Under the pieces are notes generated by a model. That model did no database searches. It was not told the origin of the DNA and was given only the letters and a program-made list of their open reading frames with translations. The translations under genes and the position numbers were made by a program. From assembly GCA_002162875.1 (NCBI GenBank), contig MABA01000004.1:62001-126000 (forward strand): 64,000 bases of DNA, in the 5' to 3' direction. Origin of the DNA: Rhodobacterales bacterium 52_120_T64 (lineage in GTDB: Bacteria > Pseudomonadota > Alphaproteobacteria > Rhodobacterales > Rhodobacteraceae). Position 1 is the stretch's first letter; each line of letters starts with the position of its first letter. Positions 1-8,556 of this stretch are shown here, piece after piece.

Positions 1-71
1 CAAGCTAGATTGGAAACACTCAAAGTCATGCAATTTCTCTAGCCTATTGTGATTGCAGGGGGAAGGGGCTG

Positions 72-872
72 TTAAGCCTCGGCCATTAAGCACCGGAATG
101 TTGCCCCGATAAGGTAACTTCCATCGTCTTGCCTGAATGCCTCCAACGCTTTTGCATTAGTATCCATCACCGCAGCTTCCCCCGAGGTATTTATCGCCAG
201 CACTGAAACGCCCGATGAGGCCAGCCCCTTAAGCGCGGTGGCCTCGTCTGGATAATGCCACGGGCAATCAACATCGAAAACCTCCAAGGGCTTCAGCCCT
301 GCATCACTGGCAAATCCTCGTAACATCGCCTCGTCTGACAACGCAAAAGGCCCAGGTGCACCGGGCGGCGGTGGTGGCAATAACGTCTTGATAGCACCAA
401 TCAGCGCCGCTGCTTCCATGCCCTCCGGTTCGCCCCACGTCACAATCAGAACCGCGCCTCCGGTCTTGGTAACACGCCGCGCATCGGTTAGCGCAGCAAC
501 CGGGTTTCCGGCGTATTGGAATGAATTAAAGCCGGTTACGACATCAAACGAATTATCCGAATAGGGCAATTCCTCGATATCGCCATGTTGAAAATCGGCG
601 TCGGGGGACCGCGTGCGAGCAACCGCCAGCAATTCCTCCGCAGCATCAATTCCGCTAACTTCCGCGCCTCGGTTTGCTGCGATTGCCGCTGCCATTCCAG
701 CGCCGCAACCAACATCCAGATACCGAGTGCCCGCTTCAACTTTGGTTCGATCCAGTGCTGCCAAAAAAGCAGGGCGGACCATGCCTTCTTGAATATCGGC
801 CCAGTCCTGCGCTTTCGCACCCCATAATTTCCCGTTTTTTTCAGCGGTTCTTGGTATGACGTCACCTGACAT
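72..872 (-). CDS. class I SAM-dependent methyltransferase
   Basis: 266-residue protein with the class I methyltransferase fold. The glycine-rich SAM-binding motif I (YLDVGCGAGMA) lies near residues 48-58, an acidic motif follows (GIDAAEELL), and a later GDIEELPYSDNSFDVV segment matches the UbiE/Methyltransf_11 pattern. The start has a good ribosome site on the minus strand (AGGAGGGA before ATG at 872). The gene diverges from acnA with about 185 bp between them. The substrate cannot be read from the sequence. A Pro-rich stretch (TLLPPPPPGAPG) in the C-terminal half is unusual but in frame. The family call is secure; the role is unknown. Confidence 0.85.
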   Translation of the reverse strand: MSGDVIPRTAEKNGKLWGAKAQDWADIQEGMVRPAFLAALDRTKVEAGTRYLDVGCGAGMAAAIAANRGAEVSGIDAAEELLAVARTRSPDADFQHGDIEELPYSDNSFDVVTGFNSFQYAGNPVAALTDARRVTKTGGAVLIVTWGEPEGMEAAALIGAIKTLLPPPPPGAPGPFALSDEAMLRGFASDAGLKPLEVFDVDCPWHYPDEATALKGLASSGVSVLAINTSGEAAVMDTNAKALEAFRQDDGSYLIGATFRCLMAEA

Positions 873-942
873 TTCAATCCCTCCTGTTTACTTATAGGAC
901 CATACTATGCCAAACCCTGCCTCATGTCATTTTACCGAAATA

Positions 943-970
943 TTGACCTTGCAGCAATATTCAGTATACA
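943..970 (+). promoter_or_regulatory. candidate sigma70 promoter of acnA
   Basis: TTGACC at 943-948 and TATACA at 965-970 are separated by 16 bp and lie about 90 bp upstream of the acnA start. This is a good match to a housekeeping promoter. The match is by eye only. Confidence 0.5.
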
Positions 971-1057
971 ATTGCACACAAAGTCGCTATAGCGCATTGC
1001 ACACCAACCGTATTCAGGGCATAGCACCCCGAACCCATCCCAAACGGAGGCACCCTT

Positions 1058-3745
1058 ATGACCATCCAAGTCGGTACCGACACCGCTAAAACCCGCCGCG
1101 AGCTGAAAGTAGGATCGCAAACAATTTCGTATTATTCCATTCCTGCTGCTCAAGAAGCCGGCCTTGGCGATTTCTCGCGCCTGCCAGCAGCCTTGAAAGT
1201 TGTTCTGGAAAACATGCTTCGCTTCGAAGATGGCAAGACAGTTTCCGTTGACGACATCAAAGCCTTCGCTGAATGGGGCGCCAACGGTGGTAAAAACCCC
1301 CGCGAAATCGCTTATCGACCAGCACGTGTTCTTATGCAGGATTTCACCGGCGTTCCGGCTGTTGTTGACCTTGCCGCGATGCGCGACGGCCTAGTTGCGC
1401 TTGGTGGTGACGCTGAAAAAATTAACCCGCTGAACCCTGTTGATCTGGTCATCGACCACTCCGTTATGATCGACGAATTTGGCAACCCGCGCGCGTTCCA
1501 GATGAACGTGGACCGCGAATATGAACGCAATATGGAGCGTTACACGTTCCTTAAATGGGGCCAATCAGCCTTTAACAACTTCCGCGTTGTACCTCCGGGA
1601 ACTGGTATCTGTCATCAGGTGAACCTTGAATACCTTGCACAGACTGTTTGGACAGACACTGACCAAAACGGTGTTGAGGTTGCATACCCTGACACACTCG
1701 TTGGTACAGATAGCCACACAACTATGGTTAACGGTTTGGCCGTTCTTGGTTGGGGCGTTGGCGGTATCGAAGCCGAGGCCGCAATGCTTGGCCAGCCCGT
1801 TTCCATGCTTATCCCAGAAGTTGTCGGTTTTGAGCTAACCGGCGAAATGATGGAAGGCACTACCGGTACAGACCTTGTGTTGAAAGTTGTTGAACTACTG
1901 CGCGCACAAGGCGTTGTTGGCAAATTTGTTGAATTCTACGGCGACGGTCTAAACCGTCTGCCACTAGCTGACCGTGCAACCATCGCAAACATGGCACCTG
2001 AATACGGCGCGACTTGTGGTTTCTTCCCGATCGATGACGAAACACTCCGTTACCTGCGCACATCTGGTCGTGACGAAGATCGTATAGCACTGGTAGAAGC
2101 CTACGCGAAAGAAAACGGTTTCTGGCGCGATGCGGATTATTCCCCGATCTACACAGACACACTTTCGCTTGATATGGGCACAATCGTTCCGGCGATTTCT
2201 GGTCCAAAACGTCCACAGGATTACGTGGCATTGACCAATGCCAAAGCAGCCTTCCACAAAGAAATGGAAGAAACCTTCAAGCGCCCAATGGGCAAAGAAG
2301 TGGCTGTTAAAGGCGAAGATTACACAATGGAATCGGGCAAAGTTGTTATCGCTTCGATCACATCGTGCACCAACACTTCGAATCCATACGTAATGATCGG
2401 CGCTGGCCTTGTTGCCCGCAAAGCGGCGGCCCTTGGCCTGAACCGCAAACCTTGGGTTAAAACTTCCCTCGCACCGGGAAGCCAAGTTGTTTCTGCATAC
2501 CTAGAAGCGGCTGACTTGCAAAAAGACCTCGACGCGATTGGCTTCAACCTTGTTGGCTATGGTTGCACAACTTGTATCGGTAACTCCGGTCCGATCCAGC
2601 CAGAACTTTCTGCCGCGATTGCCGAGGGTGATCTGGTTGCGACTTCCGTTCTTTCCGGTAACCGCAACTTCGAGGGCCGTATCAGCCCCGACGTTCGCGC
2701 AAACTACCTTGCATCGCCTCCGCTTGTTGTGGCTTACGCGATCACAGGAACGCTCGACATCGATATCGCCACGGACGTGATCGGTACAGACAAAGACGGA
2801 AACGACGTTTACCTCAAAGACATCTGGCCAACGACACAAGAAGTTGCGGAGCTGGTTGAACAGACCGTTACCCGCGAAGCCTTCCTTGAAAAATACGCTG
2901 ACGTATTTGCAGGCGACGAAAAATGGCAGGCCGTTGATACAACCGACAGCCTGACATACGACTGGCCAGCAGCCTCGACATACATCCAGAACCCGCCATA
3001 CTTCCAAGGCATGTCCAAGGAACCTGGCGTAATCACTGATGTTAAAGACGCTAAACTTCTGGCCGTTCTGGGCGATATGATCACAACAGACCACATCTCT
3101 CCTGCCGGTTCCTTCACTGTGGACAGCCCGGCCGGTAAATACCTGATCGATCGTCAGGTTGGCCAACGCGAGTTCAACTCGTTCGGGTCACGGCGCGGCA
3201 ACCACGAGGTAATGATGCGCGGCACCTTCGCTAATATCCGCATCAAGAACGAAATGCTCGACGGCGTTGAAGGTGGTTACACCAACGGCCCGGATGGCAA
3301 CCAAACCTCGATTTTCGATGCGGCGATGGCGTACAAAGATGCCGGAACCCCACTGGTTATCGTTGGCGGTGAACAATACGGTGCCGGATCATCCCGTGAC
3401 TGGGCAGCCAAAGGCACAAGCCTTCTGGGTGTAAGCGCAGTTATCGCTGAAAGCTTCGAGCGTATCCACCGTTCCAACCTCGTTGGCATGGGCGTTATAC
3501 CGTTCGAATTCACAAACGGCGAAGGTCGCAAATCTCTGGGTCTAACTGGTGAGGAAAGCATTTCGATCACCGGCCTTGAAGGTGATCTGGTTCCTCTCTC
3601 GGAAGTTCCTGCATCCATCACGTATGCAGACGGCACAGTGAAAGAGATCAGCCTCAAATGTCGTATCGATACTCAGATCGAGATCGAATACGTCGAAAAC
3701 GGTGGTGTGCTGCACTATGTTCTACGGAACCTTGCCAAAAGCTAA
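1058..3745 (+). CDS. acnA: aconitate hydratase (aconitase A)
   Basis: 895-residue cytosolic aconitase, interconverting citrate and isocitrate in the TCA cycle. The three [4Fe-4S] ligand cysteines are visible in the SCTNTSNP segment (about residue 440) and in GCTTCIGNSG (about 506-509). The C-terminal swivel domain carries GAGSSRDWAAKG and GSRRGNHEVMMRG. The length is normal for the AcnA/IRP-type enzyme. ATG at 1058 follows an AACGGAGG site. It is a single-gene unit with its own promoter and a terminator at 3769-3799. Several out-of-frame ORFs on the opposite strand are shadows of this gene. Confidence 0.97.
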   Translation: MTIQVGTDTAKTRRELKVGSQTISYYSIPAAQEAGLGDFSRLPAALKVVLENMLRFEDGKTVSVDDIKAFAEWGANGGKNPREIAYRPARVLMQDFTGVPAVVDLAAMRDGLVALGGDAEKINPLNPVDLVIDHSVMIDEFGNPRAFQMNVDREYERNMERYTFLKWGQSAFNNFRVVPPGTGICHQVNLEYLAQTVWTDTDQNGVEVAYPDTLVGTDSHTTMVNGLAVLGWGVGGIEAEAAMLGQPVSMLIPEVVGFELTGEMMEGTTGTDLVLKVVELLRAQGVVGKFVEFYGDGLNRLPLADRATIANMAPEYGATCGFFPIDDETLRYLRTSGRDEDRIALVEAYAKENGFWRDADYSPIYTDTLSLDMGTIVPAISGPKRPQDYVALTNAKAAFHKEMEETFKRPMGKEVAVKGEDYTMESGKVVIASITSCTNTSNPYVMIGAGLVARKAAALGLNRKPWVKTSLAPGSQVVSAYLEAADLQKDLDAIGFNLVGYGCTTCIGNSGPIQPELSAAIAEGDLVATSVLSGNRNFEGRISPDVRANYLASPPLVVAYAITGTLDIDIATDVIGTDKDGNDVYLKDIWPTTQEVAELVEQTVTREAFLEKYADVFAGDEKWQAVDTTDSLTYDWPAASTYIQNPPYFQGMSKEPGVITDVKDAKLLAVLGDMITTDHISPAGSFTVDSPAGKYLIDRQVGQREFNSFGSRRGNHEVMMRGTFANIRIKNEMLDGVEGGYTNGPDGNQTSIFDAAMAYKDAGTPLVIVGGEQYGAGSSRDWAAKGTSLLGVSAVIAESFERIHRSNLVGMGVIPFEFTNGEGRKSLGLTGEESISITGLEGDLVPLSEVPASITYADGTVKEISLKCRIDTQIEIEYVENGGVLHYVLRNLAKS

Positions 3746-3768
3746 ACAGCTCTGATTTTACCAACCTT

Positions 3769-3799
3769 AAAGCGCTCTTCTTTATGAAGGGCGCTTTTT
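3769..3799 (+). terminator. rho-independent terminator of acnA
   Basis: A 12-bp stem (AAAGCGCTCTTC paired with GAAGGGCGCTTT, one G-T wobble) with a 5-nt loop is followed by a T run, starting 24 bp after the acnA stop. Confidence 0.85.
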
Positions 3800-3837
3800 C
3801 TGTTATAAACCCCACTTAATAGGGAAGGGGTATTCAA

Positions 3838-4209
3838 ATGGAATTAGGCACATTTTCGATCAGCCTGAATGTCAAAGACATCGCTGTATCACAAGAATTT
3901 TATGCAAAACTAGGATTTGAACCTATCGGCGGAGTCGCAGAACAAGGCTGGCTGATCCTACGAGGCGGCACAACGACAATCGGCCTGTTTGTTGGCATGA
4001 TCGAGAAGAACACCCTAACCTTCAACCCAGGTTGGGACAGCGCTGCTCAGCCATTGGAAAGTTTCCAAGACGTGCGGGAAATTCAAAAACATCTTAAATC
4101 CGAAGGGGTCATTCTGGATGCGGAAGCTGACGAAAATACCAGCGGGCCGGCCAGTGTCATACTTACAGATCCGGACGGCAACCCGATCTTATTGGACCAG
4201 CACTTGTAA
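3838..4209 (+). CDS. VOC (glyoxalase/bleomycin-resistance) superfamily protein
   Basis: 123-residue single-domain VOC protein. It opens with the usual beta strand (FSISLNVKDIAVSQEFYAKLGF) and ends with the typical TDPDGNPILLDQ signature. The start has a GGGAAGGGG site. The substrate is not predictable. It follows the acnA terminator and so is probably transcribed on its own. Confidence 0.8.
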   Translation: MELGTFSISLNVKDIAVSQEFYAKLGFEPIGGVAEQGWLILRGGTTTIGLFVGMIEKNTLTFNPGWDSAAQPLESFQDVREIQKHLKSEGVILDAEADENTSGPASVILTDPDGNPILLDQHL

Positions 4210-4442
4210 ACTGCCAAATAACTTTGATTTTGAGCCAAGTTTTGCGAGTTTGGGTTGAATGAAGTTGATCACCACAAACTGAGTCGAGGGCGACTATGCG
4301 GACAAAGCGGACGTTGAGCTTTTCTTTCGCGGGGATACGTTGGCTTTAAATTGAATATGCGAGACGCTGAATAGCAGGTGTTTATTGAGTACGCCCTCGA
4401 CGGTCTATTGAAGTTTTCAAGCGATCGTTTTACAAAGCGGAC

Positions 4443-5021
4443 ATGGGTAGACCGAGAACATACACTCGTGACGCAGTGGTCGAAAAGGCAATGGGCGTAT
4501 TTTGGCAGAACGGCTACAAGGCGACCTCGGTCAGCGACATTGTCCGTGAGACCGGACTGAATACCGCCAGCATGTACAAGGAGTTCGGGGACAAGAACGG
4601 GCTTTTTCTTGAGGCACTCGAATATTATCGCGGCAATGTCATCGGACCGCGTTACCAGATCCTAGTGGACAATCCTAACATGGCCGGTGTCGAAACATTT
4701 CTCAGGAATGTAATGACCGGCGCTGCCAAAACAGAATACAAAGGCTGCCTGATGATGAATCATCTGGCGCAAAAGCATGCGATTAGTTCCGATGCTGCGA
4801 TACAGGTCGGCGCGTTCTGCGACGAGATCGAATCACTGGTCAAAAACGCCCTGAGCAACGCGCAGTCAGACGGAGATATCGGCCCAGACAAAGACCCGGC
4901 GCAGCTAGCGAGCTTTGTCGTTTTCTGCGTTCATGGCGCGGTGTTGTATGGACGCCATGATACTAAAAAAGCCCTAATTTCTAACTTTTACGATGTAATC
5001 ATGCGTGCCCTACGTAATTAG
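4443..5021 (+). CDS. TetR/AcrR family transcriptional regulator
   Basis: 192-residue TetR-type repressor. The N-terminal helix-turn-helix spans roughly residues 1-50 (GRPRTYTRDAVVEKA, then NGYKATSVSDIVRETGL and SMYKEFGDKNGLF). The C-terminal ligand domain has the KGCLMMNH segment typical of this subgroup. The next gene is a small NTF2-like protein 129 bp downstream, and an inverted repeat at 5050-5079 lies between them. The gene probably controls that neighbour, by inference from position. The 233 bp upstream (4210-4442) contains no gene, only the sequence ACAAAGCGGAC present twice. Confidence 0.88.
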   Translation: MGRPRTYTRDAVVEKAMGVFWQNGYKATSVSDIVRETGLNTASMYKEFGDKNGLFLEALEYYRGNVIGPRYQILVDNPNMAGVETFLRNVMTGAAKTEYKGCLMMNHLAQKHAISSDAAIQVGAFCDEIESLVKNALSNAQSDGDIGPDKDPAQLASFVVFCVHGAVLYGRHDTKKALISNFYDVIMRALRN

Positions 5022-5049
5022 GATCTATCGCTCCATGATTTTAAAGTAG

Positions 5050-5079
5050 TCATTTTAAAATATTTGTTTTATAAAATGA
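5050..5079. promoter_or_regulatory. inverted repeat, candidate TetR operator
   Basis: TCATTTTA at 5050-5057 is matched exactly in inverted orientation by TAAAATGA at 5072-5079. The AT-rich element sits between the TetR gene and the NTF2-like gene, where a promoter and operator for the latter would be expected. Confidence 0.45.
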
Positions 5080-5150
5080 ATATCCGGCGTCCCTGCACGC
5101 GGGGTCCCGACCGGAACAAGAATTTAAAACAAATAAATATGGAGCTAAAA

Positions 5151-5564
5151 ATGACGATTTCCGATACTGCAATGGCATTCTTCGATGCTTGCGAAACCGG
5201 CAAAGGCTGGGATGTGTGCAAGAATTATTGCCATGAAGGCGCTGCCTTTTCATGCCAGGCTGATGCGCTGGCCGACATCACGACGATCGAGGGATATACC
5301 GGCTGGACGGCAGGGCTATTAACGCCAGTTCCGGACGGTCATTACGATCTCAAATCGTTCTCGACAGATCTCGAACGAAACATCGTGGTCGCCGCAGCGG
5401 CCTTCAAGGGCACCCAGACCGGAGAGGGTGGTCCTGTCCCACCAACCGGCAACGCAGTTTCAGCCGACTACGCCTATGTCATGGAATTTGAGGGTGATAA
5501 AATCGCCCGCATGAACAAGATTTGGAATGACGGCCACTCCCTTAGGCAACTCGGATGGGCTTAG
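5151..5564 (+). CDS. small NTF2/SnoaL-like protein
   Basis: About 137 residues with the features of a SnoaL/NTF2-like single-domain alpha+beta cone protein: an N-terminal helix (MAFFDACETGKGWDVCKNYCHEGAAF) and a C-terminal strand ending KIARMNKIWNDGHSL. I chose ATG at 5151 because GGAG at 5141-5144 is correctly spaced; ATG at 5139 and an upstream start at 5064 are possible. No enzymatic function can be assigned. It is probably controlled by the upstream TetR gene. Confidence 0.75.
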   Translation: MTISDTAMAFFDACETGKGWDVCKNYCHEGAAFSCQADALADITTIEGYTGWTAGLLTPVPDGHYDLKSFSTDLERNIVVAAAAFKGTQTGEGGPVPPTGNAVSADYAYVMEFEGDKIARMNKIWNDGHSLRQLGWA

Positions 5565-5691
5565 CACCCTCTGACTTGCCAATTAGCGCTGCCCCTTGGG
5601 GCGGCGTTATTCGTTGTTTGGCGTCTGTTTTGTATAAAGCGGCGAGCGGTAGGATTGGGCTCCAAGCGGGCATTTGACTATTTGAATTACC

Positions 5692-5725
5692 AAAAAAAAC
5701 GCCCGCGAATTACCACGGGCGTTTT
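5692..5725 (-). terminator. rho-independent terminator of the pyrimidine-transport operon
   Basis: A perfect 10-bp stem (AAAACGCCCG with CGGGCGTTTT) is followed on the minus strand by eight T residues. It lies 20 bp beyond the stop of the substrate-binding protein gene, the last gene of the operon. Confidence 0.9.
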
Positions 5726-5745
5726 CAATTGTTAAGCTGCGAAAC

Positions 5746-6735
5746 TTAGTTCAAAGCTGCATCCGTAATTGCGTGTGTCCAAGCGCCTGTTGGCTCGGCT
5801 GTGATAACCGGATCGGAACCACCAGACATAAGCGAGGCAACTGTACGCTCATATGCTGCGATATCCAGCGCGCCGTTTGAACCAGCTGTAAGCTTGGCAA
5901 TTTCGCCCATCATACGTTTCTGGTGCTCTTCAGTTTGTGCACCGGACGCGTCGTTCTCAAGAACAATCATAGCCGCCGCATCAGGATTAGCTTCAGCCCA
6001 CTTCCAGCCCTTCATGGAAGCGCGAACAAAACGAACCATACGATCAACAAACGCTGCATCGTTCAGGTTTTCTTCCAGCACATACATACCGTCTTCCAGC
6101 GTCGCAACACCTTGATCTTCATACTTGAACACGATCAGATCGTCTGCAGTAAGACCCGCATCAATAATCTGCCAGTACTCGTTATATGTCATAGTTGACA
6201 CACAATCAGCCTGACCCTGAAGGATCGGATCGACGTTGAATCCTTGTTTCAGAACCGTCACACCATCGTCGCCGCCATCAGTGGATAGGCCAAGCTGCGA
6301 CATCCAGCTAAGGAACGGATACTCGTTGCCGAAGAACCAAACGCCCAGTGTTTTACCCGCAAAATCGGCAGGGGACGCAATGCCACTGTCTTTACGACAC
6401 GTCAGCATCATGCCCGAAGACGCGAATGGCTGCGCGATGTTCACAACGTTCAGACCTTTCTCACGTGACGCAAGCGCGGAAGGCATCCAGTCAAGAACAA
6501 CATCAGCACCTCCACCGGCGATAACCTGTGCTGGCGCGATATCAGGACCACCCGGTTTGATTGTCACGTCAAGGCCCTCATCAGCATAAAACCCGTTGTC
6601 CAGCGCAACATAGTAACCAGCGAACTGTGCCTGCGTTACCCACTTAAGTTGCAACGTCACATCGTCCGCCGCTTGTGCTGCAAAACCTGTAAGCGCCAGT
6701 GCGCCGGTCATTGCACCCGTTAAAAATTTGTTCAT
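5746..6735 (-). CDS. ABC transporter substrate-binding protein, NMT1/ThiY-like (probable pyrimidine-type substrate)
   Basis: About 329-residue periplasmic binding protein. It has a signal peptide (MNKFLTGAMTGALALTGFAAQA, cleaved after AQA) and an NMT1/THI5-like fold (LQLKWVTQAQFAGYYVALDNG, then a conserved GADVVLDWMPSAL segment). Relatives bind hydroxymethylpyrimidine, riboflavin or other small heterocycles. Here it is the last gene of an operon of two permeases, an ATPase and reductive pyrimidine catabolism enzymes. Uracil, thymine or a dihydropyrimidine or hydantoin is therefore the likely cargo (inference). Two adjacent ATG codons follow AGGAGAG; the second, at 6735, has the better spacing. 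Confidence 0.85.
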   Translation of the reverse strand: MNKFLTGAMTGALALTGFAAQAADDVTLQLKWVTQAQFAGYYVALDNGFYADEGLDVTIKPGGPDIAPAQVIAGGGADVVLDWMPSALASREKGLNVVNIAQPFASSGMMLTCRKDSGIASPADFAGKTLGVWFFGNEYPFLSWMSQLGLSTDGGDDGVTVLKQGFNVDPILQGQADCVSTMTYNEYWQIIDAGLTADDLIVFKYEDQGVATLEDGMYVLEENLNDAAFVDRMVRFVRASMKGWKWAEANPDAAAMIVLENDASGAQTEEHQKRMMGEIAKLTAGSNGALDIAAYERTVASLMSGGSDPVITAEPTGAWTHAITDAALN

Positions 6736-6754
6736 CATACTCTCCTAATTTGTC

Positions 6755-7597
6755 CTACCCGCGCTGGGAAGGATGCCAAAACGTGGTCGCTTTCTCTAGA
6801 AGCGCTACCACACCATAAAATGCGGAACCGGCAATCGCCGCGACCACAATCTCTGCCCACACCATATCAAGCGCCAAGCGCCCGACTTCGGTTGAAATAC
6901 GAAATCCCATTCCAACCGTGGGTGAGCCAAAGAACTCGGCCACGATAGCGCCGATCAGCGCCAATGTCGTGGAAATTTTGAGTCCGTTAAAAATAAAGGG
7001 CGCCGCCGCAGGAAGCCGCAATTTCAACAGCTTCTGCGGATAGCTCGCCGCATATGTCCGCATCAAATCGCGTTGCATCGACGTTTGCGCCTGCATCCCT
7101 TGCACCGTGTTTACCAGCATCGGGAAGAACACCATGATAACGACCACGGCGGCCTTGGACTGCCAGCCAAACCCGAACCACATCACCAAAATGGGGGCCA
7201 TCCCGATAATCGGCAACGCCGCCACAAAGTTACCGACCGGCAGCAATCCCTTTTGCAAGAACGGAGATCGGTCAATCGCAACCGCAGTGGCGAACGCCGC
7301 CCCGCAACCAATGAAATACCCGCTTAACGCGCCCTTAACGAACGTCTGTATAAAGTCCGCCCAAAGCGTCGGAATGTTGCTAACAAACGCCACACCGATC
7401 ATTGTCGGGGGCGGCAGAAGAACCGCCTTAACCTCCAACCCGCGCACGACCCATTCCCAGATCACCAGCAGGGTAATGCCGAAAATCACAGGCACCAACA
7501 GCTTGGTCAAACGGGTGGGCTTCAGGTTCGACAACCAGACGTTCAACGCCCATGCTACCAGCCAGAAAACCAAGGCGCCAATAAGATACATATTCAT
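6755..7597 (-). CDS. ABC transporter permease (SsuC/ThiX type) 1
   Basis: 280-residue inner-membrane permease with about six transmembrane segments. The cytoplasmic EAA loop is visible (YAASYPQKLLKLRLPAAAP, near residue 195). It belongs to the BPD_transp_1 family used with NMT1-like binding proteins. The start codon overlaps the stop of the second permease gene (ATGA), indicating translational coupling and a heteromeric permease pair. Confidence 0.88.
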   Translation of the reverse strand: MNMYLIGALVFWLVAWALNVWLSNLKPTRLTKLLVPVIFGITLLVIWEWVVRGLEVKAVLLPPPTMIGVAFVSNIPTLWADFIQTFVKGALSGYFIGCGAAFATAVAIDRSPFLQKGLLPVGNFVAALPIIGMAPILVMWFGFGWQSKAAVVVIMVFFPMLVNTVQGMQAQTSMQRDLMRTYAASYPQKLLKLRLPAAAPFIFNGLKISTTLALIGAIVAEFFGSPTVGMGFRISTEVGRLALDMVWAEIVVAAIAGSAFYGVVALLEKATTFWHPSQRG

Positions 7598-8469
7598 CGC
7601 GCCATCCCCATTTTCCGCAGAGCGTACTTTTCAATCTGCCCGATAACCATCACGAGTGCCGCCGCGAGGGCCGCCGCCATCAACAACGCCGACCAAATCT
7701 GGATCGTCTGCCCGTAATAACTACCGGCCAGCAGCCGCGCTCCGAGACCACGAACGGCCCCCGTCGGCAGCTCGGCAACAATCGCGCCAACCAATGCCGC
7801 AGCCACGCCAATCTTCAATGACGGGAAAAGATACGGAACGGAAGACGGCCATCTGAGCGCCCAAAAAGTCGTCCACTTACTCGCGTTCCAAGTACGCATC
7901 TGATCCATCTGCATCGCATCCGGTGCACGCAGTCCCTTGACCATGCCAACGACGACAGGGAAGAAACTTAGATACATGGAGATCACCGCCTTTGGCACCA
8001 ACCCCGAAATTCCGACAGCATTCAGCACCACAATAATCATCGGCGCAATCGCCAAAATCGGGATCGTCTGGCTCGCAATTACCCACGGCATTACCGACAG
8101 GTTCATCGCCTTATTATGCACAATTCCAACAGCCAGCAAAATCCCCAGAACTGTTCCCATTGCAAAACCCAACAACGTAGACGACAGCGTAATCCACGAA
8201 TGGAAAACCAGTGACCGCTTCGACGTGATGCTTTTCATCGCCGTCGTATTCCACAACTCCTCCGCAATCTGATGCGGGGCAGGGAGGCGCGGTTTCTTCT
8301 GGCTCCACGTATCCACAACCAGCTCCGAAAAGCCCAGTTCCACATCCGCGCGTTTGGCTTTATCATACGCCCAGTTGGCATTCATAACCACGGCCATCAC
8401 ATACCAAAGCGCGAAAATCGCGAGGACAACGGTCAGTACCGGCCCGAATTTCTGCCACATCCGGTTCAT
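7594..8469 (-). CDS. ABC transporter permease (SsuC/ThiX type) 2
   Basis: 291-residue inner-membrane permease, partner of the downstream permease, with which it overlaps by 4 bp. It has a long N-terminal extension with one predicted membrane helix (VLTVVLAIFALWYVMAVVM), then five or six further helices. The EAA loop reads WNASKWTTFWALRWPSSVP. It is separated from the ATPase gene by 87 bp containing an 11-bp tandem repeat (8499-8541), the only sizeable gap among the transporter genes. Confidence 0.88.
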   Translation of the reverse strand: MNRMWQKFGPVLTVVLAIFALWYVMAVVMNANWAYDKAKRADVELGFSELVVDTWSQKKPRLPAPHQIAEELWNTTAMKSITSKRSLVFHSWITLSSTLLGFAMGTVLGILLAVGIVHNKAMNLSVMPWVIASQTIPILAIAPMIIVVLNAVGISGLVPKAVISMYLSFFPVVVGMVKGLRAPDAMQMDQMRTWNASKWTTFWALRWPSSVPYLFPSLKIGVAAALVGAIVAELPTGAVRGLGARLLAGSYYGQTIQIWSALLMAAALAAALVMVIGQIEKYALRKMGMAR

Positions 8470-8498
8470 GCGCTCACCAAAAGGTTAACGCCAAAACG

Positions 8499-8541
8499 TA
8501 CATACGCGTTGTGCACGGGTTGTGTACGGGTTGTGCACACG
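8499..8541. repeat. 11-bp-period tandem repeat, copy 1 of an interspersed element
   Basis: Three consecutive 11-bp units (GCGTTGTGCAC, GGGTTGTGTAC, GGGTTGTGCAC, at 8506-8538) lie between the ATPase and permease 2 genes. Each unit ends in a GTRCAC hexamer. In reverse complement the block is nearly identical over about 40 bp to the element at 56086-56130, so it is a dispersed intergenic repeat. Confidence 0.75.
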
Positions 8542-8556
8542 AGTTTTTGGCAAAGG

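Noticed and set aside
1964-3166. Long antisense reading frames inside acnA (for example 1964-2485 and 2501-3166)
   Set aside because: They mirror the codon structure of acnA, have no ribosome sites and no recognised motifs.
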